This document shows, piece by piece, positions 43,452-51,407 of a DNA stretch of 64,000 bases. The stretch lies in contig UQIC01000003.1 in assembly GCA_900540985.1 (NCBI GenBank), positions 1 to 64,000 on the forward strand, given 5' to 3'. The notes beneath the pieces are model-generated. The model was not told the origin of the DNA. It did no database searches and saw only the letters and a program-made list of their open reading frames with translations. Both the position numbers and the translations under genes were made by a program. The stretch comes from an uncultured Collinsella sp. GTDB lineage: Bacteria; Actinomycetota; Coriobacteriia; Coriobacteriales; Coriobacteriaceae. Every line of letters starts with the position of its first letter. The first letter of the stretch is position 1.

Positions 43452-43662
43452 GGATGCTCCTTACGAGTCAGTTGCAGCTATGGTACAACGAGCGGCCCCA
43501 TCCGCGCGAGTGCATCGCCTAGCGATGCCGTCAGCGGCCCAAATCACTCCAAAAGTAGAGATTAAGGCATGTCCCAAAAATCTACTTCGCTTTAGCCTAG
43601 CAAAGTGACAGCAGGACGCTACAATGGTTCGACGCGAAAAACTCGGCCGAAAGGATACATAT

Positions 43663-44640
43663 ATGTACCAGACGCGTAAGATTGGTGTGGTCGGCCAGGG
43701 CCACGTAGGAGCACATGTCGCCAACAGCCTGCTCATGCAGGGCATTGCCGACGAGCTGTACCTGTGCGATATCAACGAGGCCAAGGTGACGTCCGAGGTC
43801 CAGGACCTGCGCGACTCCCTTTCGTTTGTCCCGTACAACACCAAGATCGTCAACTGCTACGACCACTACGAAGAGCTGGCCTGCTGCGACGTCATCGTCA
43901 ACGCTGCCGGTAAGGTCGCGCTGGCCGCCGGCAACCGCGACGGCGAGCTGTTCTTTACCACCGACGCCGCCCGCACCTTTGCCAAGCGCATCGTCGACGC
44001 CGGCTTCGACGGCATCTTCGTAAGCATCTCCAACCCCTGCGACGTCGTGTGCACCGAGCTGTGGCACCTGACCGGCTACGATCCCAAGAAGATCATCGGC
44101 TCGGGCTGCGGCCTGGACTCCGCCCGCCTGCGCACCGAGATCTCCAAGAAGGTCGGCGTGAGCCCCAAGTCCATCGACGCCTACATGATCGGCGAGCACG
44201 GCTTTAGCCAGCTGGCTGCCTTTAAGGCCGCGACCATCGCCGGCAAGAGCCTCAACGAGCTCCAGGCCGAAAACCCCGACAAGTACGCCTTTGACCACAT
44301 GGAGGTCGAGGAGCTCGCACGCAAGGGCGGCTACGTAACCTACCAGGGCAAGCAGTGCACCGAGTACGCCGTCGCCAACTCCGCCGCACGCGTCTGCGCT
44401 GCCGTTCTGCACAACGAGCACGCCGTACTTTCCGCCTCCACGCTCATGACCGACCAGTATGGCGAGGAGGGCATCTTCACATCCCTGCCGTGCGTGATCG
44501 GCGCCGAGGGCGTCGAGGAGGTCTACACGCTCGACCTGTCCGAGCACGAGCTCGAGGGCTTCCACAAGAGCTGCCAGCACATTCGCGACAACATCGCCCA
44601 GCTCGACTGGTGGGACGCCGAGGGCTACGACGCAAAGTAG
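43663..44640 (+). CDS. L-lactate/2-hydroxyacid dehydrogenase (LDH family)
   Basis: The 325-aa NAD-dependent dehydrogenase has the Rossmann loop GVVGQGHVGAHVAN, SNPCDVV, GSGCGLDSARLR (substrate Arg) and catalytic His in IGEHGFSQ. The mobile loop (AGKVALAAGNRDGEL) lacks the usual Gln-Lys-Pro-Gly of classical LDH, so a 2-hydroxyisocaproate-type or broader substrate is possible. ATG 43663 has AAAGGA upstream. TACAAT at 43620-43625 is a likely -10. It would regenerate NAD+ from pyruvate in fermentation. Confidence 0.85.
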   Translation: MYQTRKIGVVGQGHVGAHVANSLLMQGIADELYLCDINEAKVTSEVQDLRDSLSFVPYNTKIVNCYDHYEELACCDVIVNAAGKVALAAGNRDGELFFTTDAARTFAKRIVDAGFDGIFVSISNPCDVVCTELWHLTGYDPKKIIGSGCGLDSARLRTEISKKVGVSPKSIDAYMIGEHGFSQLAAFKAATIAGKSLNELQAENPDKYAFDHMEVEELARKGGYVTYQGKQCTEYAVANSAARVCAAVLHNEHAVLSASTLMTDQYGEEGIFTSLPCVIGAEGVEEVYTLDLSEHELEGFHKSCQHIRDNIAQLDWWDAEGYDAK

Positions 44641-44681
44641 GCCGTTGGCTGCCGCAACCTTGCAAATCTAAGCGCGATACC

Positions 44682-44723
44682 AAGCGGGCCGCGCCGGAAA
44701 TCCCCGGTGCGGCCCGCTTTTTT
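44682..44723 (+). terminator. Terminator of the LDH-family gene
   Basis: AAGCGGGCCGC.CCGG pairs with CCGG.GCGGCCCGCTT, followed by six T on the plus strand, 42 bases after the stop. Confidence 0.92.
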
Positions 44724-44747
44724 GACTCACGCAGTGCCCTTGCGAAT

Positions 44748-44929
44748 CGAAGGTGAATACTTTTCCGCGAAGTGAACGAGCAAAAACGAGCCCCCGAAGC
44801 ATCGACACTTTTCAGACGCCGTTTCCTGCGGTTTCGCCGAGTTTTTCCTGCGGTTTTGGCATCAAAAAGTGTGGATGTTTCGGGGGTCCAAAATAGGTCG
44901 TTCACTTCGCGGAAAAGTATTCACCTTCG
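44748..44929. repeat. Giant 182-nt hairpin (MITE-like inverted repeat)
   Basis: The outer arms (44748-44779 and 44898-44929) are a perfect 32-bp inverted repeat starting CGAAGGTGAATACTTTTCCG. Nested inner arms (44791-44812 and 44865-44886; CCCCCGAA...ACACTTTT) pair over 22 bp with two mismatches. The loop holds two TTTCCTGCGGTTT direct repeats. It lies between two terminators in a convergent gap. No coding capacity; only one copy was seen here. Confidence 0.8.
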
Positions 44930-44963
44930 TTTTCGCGCAGACACGAATCCGGCCGCCACAACG

Positions 44964-44998
44964 CAAAACGGGGCCCGCGCGCAGCGCAGACCCCGTCA
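44964..44998 (-). terminator. Terminator of SIS gene, module 2
   Basis: On the minus strand ACGGGGTCTGCGC pairs imperfectly with GCGCGGGCCCCGT, followed by TTTTG. It is about 20 bases after the SIS stop. Confidence 0.75.
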
Positions 44999-45018
44999 AA
45001 AAAGATAATTCCCGGTAC

Positions 45019-45987
45019 CTAGTACTGCTCGATGCCCATGTAGCGACGAACCTCGGGGCTGTGGTCGAAGACCTTGCCGCGGGCGGCACGCAGCTCGCAG
45101 CTCATGTTGTAGAAGAAGATCGGCTCCAGGTACGAACGCACGCTGGCGGGCACGTCGCCCACGCCGTACTCGAGCGCGTCGAGCACCATGATCGTGTCGG
45201 TGTGCGTGTTGAGGAATGCAAGTGCGCGCTCCTCCATGGGGCGGCACTCGCCCGCGCCAAGCTGCACAAAGTAGAACACGCCGGGCTCGGTGGCTTCGAA
45301 CGGGCCGTGGAAGTACTCGCCGGAGTGGATGTAGCAGCAGTGCTGCCACTGCATCTCCATGAGCGAGCAGATGGCCATGGCGTAGGTCTGGCTAAAGTTG
45401 GGTCCGGAGCCCAGGATATAGAAGAACTTGTGCTGCTGGCAGAGCTCGGCAAAGCGATCGCCCAGCTCGGTGTTGACCTTCTCGCGGGCGGCGGGCAGCA
45501 GCGCATCCATCTGCTTGAGGCCCTCGTACATGTCGGCGAGTGCCTCGTAGCCTTCCTGCTGGTCGAGTAGCTCGGCGGCGATCAGAGCGCCGATGCCCTG
45601 CGGCACCTCGGCCTGCGGCACGCCCTCGCCCCACGGATAGACCCAGGTGGTCCACTTGCCGTTGTCGATCTTGGAGCCCTCGCAGTCGGTGAGGGCGACG
45701 ACCTCGGCACCGGCGGCCAGCGCCATCTCGCAGCCGTCGACGACCTCCTGCGTGTTGCCGCTGTGGCTGCAGGCAATAACGAGCGACTTCGGCCCTAGGC
45801 TCTTGGGGGCCATCAGGCAAAACTCGCGTGCCGTGTAGACCGTCGAGGTAAACGTGGTGGCCTCGCGCTTGAGCAGCTCGTTGGCCGGCATCAGGTCGAT
45901 CATCGAACCGCCACAAGCGATCCAAAAGACATTCTCGATCTTGCCCTTGCGCTCGATGATTTCCTGAACCAGATCACGTGCGTTCAT
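45019..45987 (-). CDS. SIS-domain sugar-amine isomerase/deglycase (module 2)
   Basis: The 322-aa protein has two SIS folds: VFWIACGGSMIDLMPANELL with ACSHSGNTQEVVDG, then GEYFHGPFEATEPGVFYF near residue 222 and the C-terminal VRRYMGIEQY. It is a paralogue of the SIS genes at 31347, 52198 and 57622 but clearly diverged. It has a GntR gene next to it and no PTS genes, so its substrate must come through another transporter. GGAGGAACATCAGG precedes the ATG. Deglycase of a fructose-amine phosphate is inferred. Confidence 0.75.
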   Translation of the reverse strand: MNARDLVQEIIERKGKIENVFWIACGGSMIDLMPANELLKREATTFTSTVYTAREFCLMAPKSLGPKSLVIACSHSGNTQEVVDGCEMALAAGAEVVALTDCEGSKIDNGKWTTWVYPWGEGVPQAEVPQGIGALIAAELLDQQEGYEALADMYEGLKQMDALLPAAREKVNTELGDRFAELCQQHKFFYILGSGPNFSQTYAMAICSLMEMQWQHCCYIHSGEYFHGPFEATEPGVFYFVQLGAGECRPMEERALAFLNTHTDTIMVLDALEYGVGDVPASVRSYLEPIFFYNMSCELRAARGKVFDHSPEVRRYMGIEQY

Positions 45988-46043
45988 CCTGATGTTCCTC
46001 CTTGTGGGGCGGCTTTGAGCAACGGCAGCTCGTACCTGCTGTC

Positions 46044-46122
46044 GTTCTATGTTGTCCTATTTATAACACGTGCAACAACGCCCGTGAAGTCATCTCGGCA
46101 AATTTGTTCTATGTTGTTCTAT
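46044..46122. promoter_or_regulatory. Operator-like direct repeats of module 2
   Basis: GTTCTATGTTGTCCTAT (46044-46060) and GTTCTATGTTGTTCTAT (46106-46122) differ at one base and are 62 bp apart (about six helical turns). Each is itself a tandem of two heptamers. They fill the 144-bp gap between the GntR stop and the SIS start, as expected for sites of that GntR. Confidence 0.6.
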
Positions 46123-46131
46123 CTGTGGACG

Positions 46132-46887
46132 TTAGATGTCGAAGACGTAGCGCGAGCCCACGATCTTTTGGCGTCCGAGCAGCAAGGGCCGCTCGTCCTC
46201 ATCGGTAAAGTAAGCCTCCATATAGAAGAGCGGCTCGCCGACCGGCACCTCCAGCAGCGGGGCCGCTTGAGCATCGGCAAGCGCAATCTCCACGGTGCAG
46301 GGGTCGGACTTGAGCGGCACGCGGCCCGAATGCTCAGCAACGAGCGCAAAGATCGAGTTATCGGTGAGGTCCTCGTCGGCCAGCGTCTGCAGGTAGGGAT
46401 GGTCGGCCAGCACAAAGGCGTTGTTCTCGAGCATAACGGGCACGCCATCTGCCGTGCGCACGCGCTCGACCACGATGAGCTCGCAGCCGGGCTCCACGCC
46501 AAAGAACGCCGCATCCTCGCGCGTCGCCGCGACCACCGTGCGCGTCACCAGACGCGCACCCGGCACCATGTCGTTGGCAGCACAACCCTCAGTAAAACTC
46601 TGGACGTCACCCTTCTGGCGAATCTTGCGCTTGAGCTTGGGAGCGCACACAAAGGTACCCCTCCCCTGCTGGCGGTTGAGATACCCCGCGCGCGACAGCT
46701 CCTCGATGGCACGGCGCACGGTGATGCGCCCCACGCCGTAGGACTTCGCGAGCTCCATCTCGGCAGGGATGCGCGAGCCGGCTGGGTACACGCCGCGCGC
46801 GATCTCGCCCTTTAGGTCGTCCATGACCTGCTGGTACAGCGGCACGGCGGACACGTCAGTACGGTCGGTCTTGCTATCGAAAGCCAT
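46132..46887 (-). CDS. GntR/HutC-type regulator (module 2)
   Basis: The 251-aa protein has a GntR winged helix (VMDDLKGEIARGVYPAGSRI, GVGRITVRRAIEELSRAGY, RQQGRGTFV). A UTRA domain follows (LENNAFVLADHPYLQTLADE, EPLFYMEAYFTDEDERPLLL). GGAG precedes the ATG. It is transcribed towards the SIS gene with the direct-repeat operators between them, and two bases separate it from the upstream recQ stop, so it may also be read from recQ. Confidence 0.9.
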   Translation of the reverse strand: MAFDSKTDRTDVSAVPLYQQVMDDLKGEIARGVYPAGSRIPAEMELAKSYGVGRITVRRAIEELSRAGYLNRQQGRGTFVCAPKLKRKIRQKGDVQSFTEGCAANDMVPGARLVTRTVVAATREDAAFFGVEPGCELIVVERVRTADGVPVMLENNAFVLADHPYLQTLADEDLTDNSIFALVAEHSGRVPLKSDPCTVEIALADAQAAPLLEVPVGEPLFYMEAYFTDEDERPLLLGRQKIVGSRYVFDI

Positions 46888-46889
46888 CG

Positions 46890-48866
46890 TTACGCTCCAT
46901 CCCGCGCATGCTCGGACTCAAACTCTTCAATCGCCGTCATAAACTGCTCGCCAAAGGCGTCGGCTTTTTTCTCGCCAATGCCGTTAACCTGGATCAGCTC
47001 GTCGCGTGTCTGCGGGCGCAGGCGGCACAGGCCGCGCAGGGCCTTGTCGGAGAAGACCATATACGGTGCCATCTCCAGCTCCGTCGAGATCTCCTTGCGG
47101 AGGGCGCGCAGGCGCTCGAACAGCTCGGCATCGTCACCCACGCGCGGGCGCTGATCCAGCTCGGCCTCCTCGCGCAGCAGATCAACCGCACGGCGGGCGC
47201 GGGCCGAGGCCTTGCGCTTGGACGCGCGACGTTTAACGGTAAAGGCGAACGCCTCGTCCTCGACCTCGGTGGCACGCGGGCCCAGCCCCACGACCGGGTA
47301 CTGCCCCTGCGAGGTGGCCAAGTAACCGCGGCCGCACAGCTGGCCGATGATGTCCTTGATGCGCCCGACCGATTCGCTCGACAGCTCACCGTAGCCGCGG
47401 TCCTCGTCCAGATGCATCTGGCGAATGCGCTCGGTGTTGCCGCCGTGAAGCACATCGGCGATGAGCGACTTGCCAAAGCGCATAGGGCGCGTGGCCACAT
47501 AGCGCACAGCGGCGCGAGCCATATCGGTAACGTCCTCGACCTCGAACTGCGTGAGGCAGTTGCTGCAGTTTCCGCAGCCCTCGGCGTCGTCTGCCGTGCC
47601 GCCCGCGGCGGCTGCCGCATGCTCGGCCGCGGCCTCGTCACCAAAGTAGCGCAGCATGTATTCGCGCAGGCAGCCGGTGGTATTGCAGTAGCCCTCCATC
47701 TGGCTGAGCAGGCGATAACGGTTCTGGAGCGCCCACGCGCGCTGCTCATCGTCGAGCGCCTCATCGGCAGCATCGCCGCGGTCGATCAGAAAGCGGCGCA
47801 TACGAAAATCATTGCCGTTCCACAGCAAGTGGCAGCTGGCCGGGTCGCCGTCGCGACCGGCGCGGCCCGCCTCCTGGTAGTAGGCCTCAATGCTCTCGGG
47901 CACGTTGTTGTGGATCACGTAGCGCACGTTGGGCTTGTCGATGCCCATGCCAAAGGCGTTGGTGGCAACCATCACCTGGATATCGTCGTCGATAAAGGCG
48001 CTCTGGCTTTGGCGGCGGGCGTCGTTGCCCATGCCGGCATGGTAGCGGCCAACACGAATGCCGCTGGGGCCCAGCGCCTCGGCAAGCTCGCCTGCCAGCG
48101 CATCGACCGTCTTGCGGGTCGAGCAATACACGATGCCGCTCTCGCCCGAATGCGCGATCACATAGTCGCGCACCCACGCGGTCTTGGCCTTGTCGCCCAT
48201 CTCCTCGCAGCCAAAGTAGAGGTTTTTGCGATCGAAGCCCGTCACCACCGTCGCCGGGTTTTGCAGGCCGAGCATCTGCTGGATATCCGCGCGCACGCGC
48301 TCGGTCGCCGTAGCGGTAAAGGCCGCCACGATGGGGCGCTGCGGCAGGGAATCGATGAACTCGCGAATCTGCAGGTAGGCGGGGCGGAAATCCTGGCCCC
48401 ACTGGCTTACGCAGTGGGCCTCGTCAATGGCCACGAGCGGCACGCCAATGCCGCCGTCCGTCGCGGCTTCCTGCGCAAAGGCCAAAAAACGCGGCTCGAG
48501 CAGGCGCTCGGGCGCCACGTACATAAGCTGGTAGCGGCCCTCGCGCGCCCGCTTGAGCACCGTGTTTTGCTGGGCCGGGGTAAGGCTGGAGTTGAGGTAG
48601 CTGGGTCGCGCACCCGCCGCGAGCAACGCACGGGTCTGGTCCTCCATAAGCGACAGCAGCGGACTCACCACAAAGGTGATGCCGGGCAGCATGAGCGCGG
48701 GCACCTGGTAGCAAATGGACTTACCGGCGCCCGTGGGCATAACACCCAGCGCATCGCAACCGGCAAGGATCGCATCGACCATGCGGTCCTGTCCCGGGCG
48801 AAACGAGGTGTAGCCAAAATAGGCGCCGAGCGTGTCGAGCGCCATCTGCTGCATGCTATCGGTCAT
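46890..48866 (-). CDS. recQ: ATP-dependent DNA helicase RecQ
   Basis: The 658-aa helicase unwinds recombination and replication intermediates. It has motif 0/I (FRPGQDRMVDAIL, MPTGAGKSICYQVPAL), DEAH box (AIDEAHCVSQWGQDFRPAY), motif VI (YYQEAGRAGRDG), RQC zinc cluster (CREYMLRYFGDE, CGNCSNC) and an HRDC domain (DKALRGLCRLRPQTRDELIQ). AGGAAACC precedes the ATG. Full-length for the family. Confidence 0.96.
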   Translation of the reverse strand: MTDSMQQMALDTLGAYFGYTSFRPGQDRMVDAILAGCDALGVMPTGAGKSICYQVPALMLPGITFVVSPLLSLMEDQTRALLAAGARPSYLNSSLTPAQQNTVLKRAREGRYQLMYVAPERLLEPRFLAFAQEAATDGGIGVPLVAIDEAHCVSQWGQDFRPAYLQIREFIDSLPQRPIVAAFTATATERVRADIQQMLGLQNPATVVTGFDRKNLYFGCEEMGDKAKTAWVRDYVIAHSGESGIVYCSTRKTVDALAGELAEALGPSGIRVGRYHAGMGNDARRQSQSAFIDDDIQVMVATNAFGMGIDKPNVRYVIHNNVPESIEAYYQEAGRAGRDGDPASCHLLWNGNDFRMRRFLIDRGDAADEALDDEQRAWALQNRYRLLSQMEGYCNTTGCLREYMLRYFGDEAAAEHAAAAAGGTADDAEGCGNCSNCLTQFEVEDVTDMARAAVRYVATRPMRFGKSLIADVLHGGNTERIRQMHLDEDRGYGELSSESVGRIKDIIGQLCGRGYLATSQGQYPVVGLGPRATEVEDEAFAFTVKRRASKRKASARARRAVDLLREEAELDQRPRVGDDAELFERLRALRKEISTELEMAPYMVFSDKALRGLCRLRPQTRDELIQVNGIGEKKADAFGEQFMTAIEEFESEHARDGA

Positions 48867-48963
48867 GGTTTCCTAACGTCCAAGTCATCTGCCGCCGATT
48901 ATACGCCGCCAAGCAGACCGGTGCCGCGCGGCGGCCGGCCACGGGCGATGCAATCCGAAGGGA

Positions 48964-49064
48964 ACGAGCGTGGGATTTTTGGACACTTTCCGGATGAGCG
49001 TGGATAATCTCCCACTTTGAACCCGTCACCAAGCCAAAAACGGGAGATTATCCACGCTCATTCT
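48964..49064. repeat. GAGCGTGGAT palindromic repeat, copy 3 (inverted)
   Basis: The tail module (ACGAGCGTGGGATTTTTGGAC) precedes the hairpin GAGCGTGGATAATCTCCC/GGGAGATTATCCACGCTC (18-bp arms). Orientation is opposite to copies 1 and 2. It lies about 100 bp upstream of recQ. Confidence 0.7.
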
Positions 49065-49070
49065 GTGGGT

Positions 49071-49124
49071 AGTCATTGGGGACGTTCTTGAATGACCAGT
49101 CGTTTAAGAACGTCCCCAATGACT
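49071..49124. repeat. REP-like perfect 19-bp hairpin
   Basis: AGTCATTGGGGACGTTCTT and its exact complement are separated by 16 nt. The GGGGAC core links it to the REP-like families A and B. It has no T tract and lies in the 494-bp recQ/GntR gap. Confidence 0.65.
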
Positions 49125-49150
49125 ATCTTGACAAGCGCGGAAATGTCGCT

Positions 49151-49280
49151 GGTTGAGCATAAGTCAGCGAAAACGCCCCTAAGCGAGCAAGGTGACGTGA
49201 AAGAGGAGGGAAGCGTACTTCGGTACGCGACCGACGATTGAACGTCAGATTGCCGCTTAGGGGCGTTTGCAGCGTCGACC
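49151..49280 (-). repeat. Structured intergenic repeat, copy 2 (short form)
   Basis: The outer stem AAACGCCCCTAAGCG/CGCTTAGGGGCGTTT is a perfect 15 bp. The inner stems are GCAA/TTGC and TGACGT/ACGTCA with the invariant GG/GA loop. The tip GCGTAC-TTCG-GTACGC has a UUCG tetraloop. GGTTGA and TCGACC pair at the base. It is followed by the hairpin CCGCCGTTC/GAACGGCGG (49284-49305). Confidence 0.75.
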
Positions 49281-49283
49281 GGT

Positions 49284-49355
49284 CCGCCGTTCGTCAGAAC
49301 GGCGGAACCAAAGGCGCAGCGTCGAGCCGTTGCGCGGTTTGGAAAACCGCGCAAC
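49284..49355 (-). repeat. Duplicated tail hairpins between repeat copy 2 and GntR
   Basis: Two stem-loops lie in series: CCGCCGTTC-GTCA-GAACGGCGG (49284-49305), as also found beside copy 3, and GTTGCGCGGTTT-GGA-AAACCGCGCAAC (49329-49355), as beside copy 1. Between them the tail GCAGCGTCGA of the repeat occurs a second time (49317-49326). Confidence 0.6.
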
Positions 49356-49360
49356 TAGAG

Positions 49361-50080
49361 CTACATCACCATGACGTAGCGACTACCCACGTAGTACTGT
49401 TTGCCGAGCAAGACCGGCTCATCGTTGGGACCGGTAAAGCCGGCACGCAGGTTGAGCAGCGGATCGTGCGGGGCAATGCCCAGCTCGGCCGCCTGCTCAG
49501 CGTTAGCTCGAACGGCCTCGACCGTGCGGTAGCCAACCGAGACAATCGGCGTTCCGCCAACACGCTCGACCTCGGCAAAAATCGACTTGTCCTCAAGATC
49601 GGCCGTCAACAGCTCACGGTAGGCGTCAAACGGCACAAAGATGTTCTCCTCAAAGATGGGCTCGCCATCGGCCGTACGCACGCGCTTGATATGCAGCAGC
49701 AGTGCGTCCTTCTGCAGGCCAAAGAACTCCATCTCGTTTTGGCGCGCCGGAACGATCTGGCGATCGACCACATGTGCACCGGCCTTCATGCCGTTGTTGG
49801 CACACAGCGCGGTAAACGTCTGCAGCGTCGAGGCGTGGAACTGGCGATTGATATGCGGCGTGGAAACAAAGGTGCCGCGGCCCTGTTGCTTAACCAGGTA
49901 ACCATCGGAGCACAGCTCCTCGACGGCGCGGCGCACCGTAATTCGGCTTACCTCGTACTGCTCGGCTAGCTCAAGCTCGGACGGAATACGCTCCTTGGGT
50001 GCATAAACACCTTTCTCGATCGCATCCTTGATCTCGTCATAAATCTGCTGGTAAAGCGGTGCATTTTTGGGTGCAGGCAT
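49361..50080 (-). CDS. GntR/HutC-type regulator (probably of module 3)
   Basis: The 239-aa protein has a GntR winged helix (IYDEIKDAIEKGVYAPKERI, EVSRITVRRAVEELCSDGY, KQQGRGTFV) and a UTRA domain (FVPFDAYRELLTADLEDKSI, RAGFTGPNDEPVLLGKQYYV). Its ribosome site is weak. An ACGT-N5-ACGT site at 50118-50130 upstream is matched before the PTS IIAB gene and, with one mismatch, before the EamA gene. This suggests it regulates itself, the PTS/SIS operon and the exporter. Confidence 0.88.
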   Translation of the reverse strand: MPAPKNAPLYQQIYDEIKDAIEKGVYAPKERIPSELELAEQYEVSRITVRRAVEELCSDGYLVKQQGRGTFVSTPHINRQFHASTLQTFTALCANNGMKAGAHVVDRQIVPARQNEMEFFGLQKDALLLHIKRVRTADGEPIFEENIFVPFDAYRELLTADLEDKSIFAEVERVGGTPIVSVGYRTVEAVRANAEQAAELGIAPHDPLLNLRAGFTGPNDEPVLLGKQYYVGSRYVMVM

Positions 50081-50117
50081 ATCTGATCACTCTTATCGAA
50101 ATATCGAAATAACTAAT

Positions 50118-50130
50118 ACGTATATAACGT
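50118..50130. promoter_or_regulatory. ACGT-N5-ACGT operator-like site, GntR promoter
   Basis: ACGTATATAACGT lies 38 bp before the GntR start in an AT-rich promoter region. The same pattern occurs at 56014-56026 and 57286-57298. Confidence 0.5.
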
Positions 50131-50171
50131 CTAGTTTCATATTATCTCATATTGATAAAACGATACACCAT

Positions 50172-50221
50172 CCCTACCAAAAAGCGACAGCTTCATTTTG
50201 GTAGGTTTTATCTGGGCAAAC
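50172..50221. repeat. REP-like hairpin, family B copy 2
   Basis: CTACCAAAA pairs with TTTTGGTAG around a loop with a decayed core (GCGACAG), followed by the conserved flank GTTTTATCTGGGCAAACG. Confidence 0.6.
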
Positions 50222-50300
50222 GAGAGCCCCTCGAAAGCAACGAGGCTTTCGCGGGGCTCAAGTGGGCAGGATCACGCCGGGCCGGCAAAATGCCAATACC

Positions 50301-51308
50301 CTACTTGCCGTCGTCCTGCTGCAGGCTGTCCTGCTCGCTGAGGCGCGCCTGCCTGCTGGCCATGCGCGCGGGCTTGTCGGGATCGGGTACGGCCGTGGGC
50401 ATGGGCTCGTCGACATGACCGCCCCACCAGCCGCCCACAAAGTTGAGCGTGTGGAACACGTTGATCACGGCGCCGGGATCAATGTCGCACACTAGCTTGA
50501 TAATGTCCTGGCTCTCATAGGTCGAGACAAAGGCGTGCAGCAGATACATCTTTTCGCGGCTGTATCCGCCGATGACCTCGGCGCAGCTAATGCCGTGCTG
50601 AAAATGGTCAACATAGGCGGTCATGACTTCGTCTGCCTTGCGCGTCGTGATCTGCAGCGTCACGCGGTCGTAGCGACGATAGAAACTGTCGATGGTCTTG
50701 GTCGAAATAAACTGGAACACGATGGAGTACGCCGCGTTGTCCCAGCCAAACACAAAGCCAAAGATCGCCAGGATAAAGCAGTTGAAACCAAAGATGACGC
50801 CCCAGATAGTCTTGCCCGTGTGGTTGGAGACCCACAGCGCGATAAAGTCGGTGCCGCCGGTGGATGCGCCGGACTTTAGCGCGATGGCAGCGCCCAGACC
50901 CGAGACCACGCCGCCAAAAATGATGAGCATAATCTTGTCGCCCAAAAACGGGGCAAAGTGAAAGATGTTGAGGAACAGCGACGAGAGCACGACCTGCATC
51001 ATCGAGAAGATGACGAAGCGTTTGCTAATGCCGCTCCAGCATAGGAGCGCCACGGGGATGTTGAGCGCGAGCATGCCGAGCGAGATGTCGATTCGAACGC
51101 CGCCGAGCGAGGTAACGCGATCGAGCAGGACCGCGACGCCGGTAAGACCACTCGGAAGCAGGTCGGCGGGCCGAATGAACGCCTGGATCAGGAATGTCTG
51201 GAGAACGGCGGAAATGGTGACTGCCACAGCGGTGATGGCGCGGCGGACGATGGTGAGACGGCCGAGCACGAGCACGCGATCCGTGAGCTGATCGATGGCG
51301 TTCGCCAC
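50301..51308 (-). CDS. YitT-family membrane protein (DUF161/DUF2179)
   Basis: The 335-aa protein has five or six membrane segments, with LLPSGLTGVAVLLDRVTS and SGASTGGTDFIALWVS typical of the YitT integral domain. A cytosolic DUF2179 domain follows (YDRVTLQITTRKADEVMTAY, GISCAEVIGGYSREKMYLLH). The start is GTG behind AAAGGAG. Role of the family is unsettled. A hydrophilic C-terminal tail of ~45 residues extends past DUF2179. Confidence 0.88.
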   Translation of the reverse strand: MANAIDQLTDRVLVLGRLTIVRRAITAVAVTISAVLQTFLIQAFIRPADLLPSGLTGVAVLLDRVTSLGGVRIDISLGMLALNIPVALLCWSGISKRFVIFSMMQVVLSSLFLNIFHFAPFLGDKIMLIIFGGVVSGLGAAIALKSGASTGGTDFIALWVSNHTGKTIWGVIFGFNCFILAIFGFVFGWDNAAYSIVFQFISTKTIDSFYRRYDRVTLQITTRKADEVMTAYVDHFQHGISCAEVIGGYSREKMYLLHAFVSTYESQDIIKLVCDIDPGAVINVFHTLNFVGGWWGGHVDEPMPTAVPDPDKPARMASRQARLSEQDSLQQDDGK

Positions 51309-51365
51309 GCAGGCTCCTTTCGAAGGCAGATGTAGTTGTGGGGCGCGCCAGCGATTGTAGCATGG

Positions 51366-51403
51366 ACCACCACAAAGGGGACAGGCACCTTCGTGGTGGT
51401 TTT
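51366..51403. repeat. REP-like hairpin, family A copy 3
   Basis: ACCACCACAAAGG and CCTTCGTGGTGGT pair with one mismatch around GGACAGGCA. It lies five bases after the HAD gene stop on the minus strand and ends in TTTT on the plus strand. Confidence 0.7.
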
Positions 51404-51407
51404 GCTG

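Noticed and set aside
43448..43530. SAM riboswitch before metA
   Set aside because: The leader is short and holds only one small hairpin; none of the conserved SAM-aptamer blocks was seen.
46908..49007. 699-codon plus-strand open frame opposite recQ
   Set aside because: Shadow of recQ; it continues into palindromic repeats.
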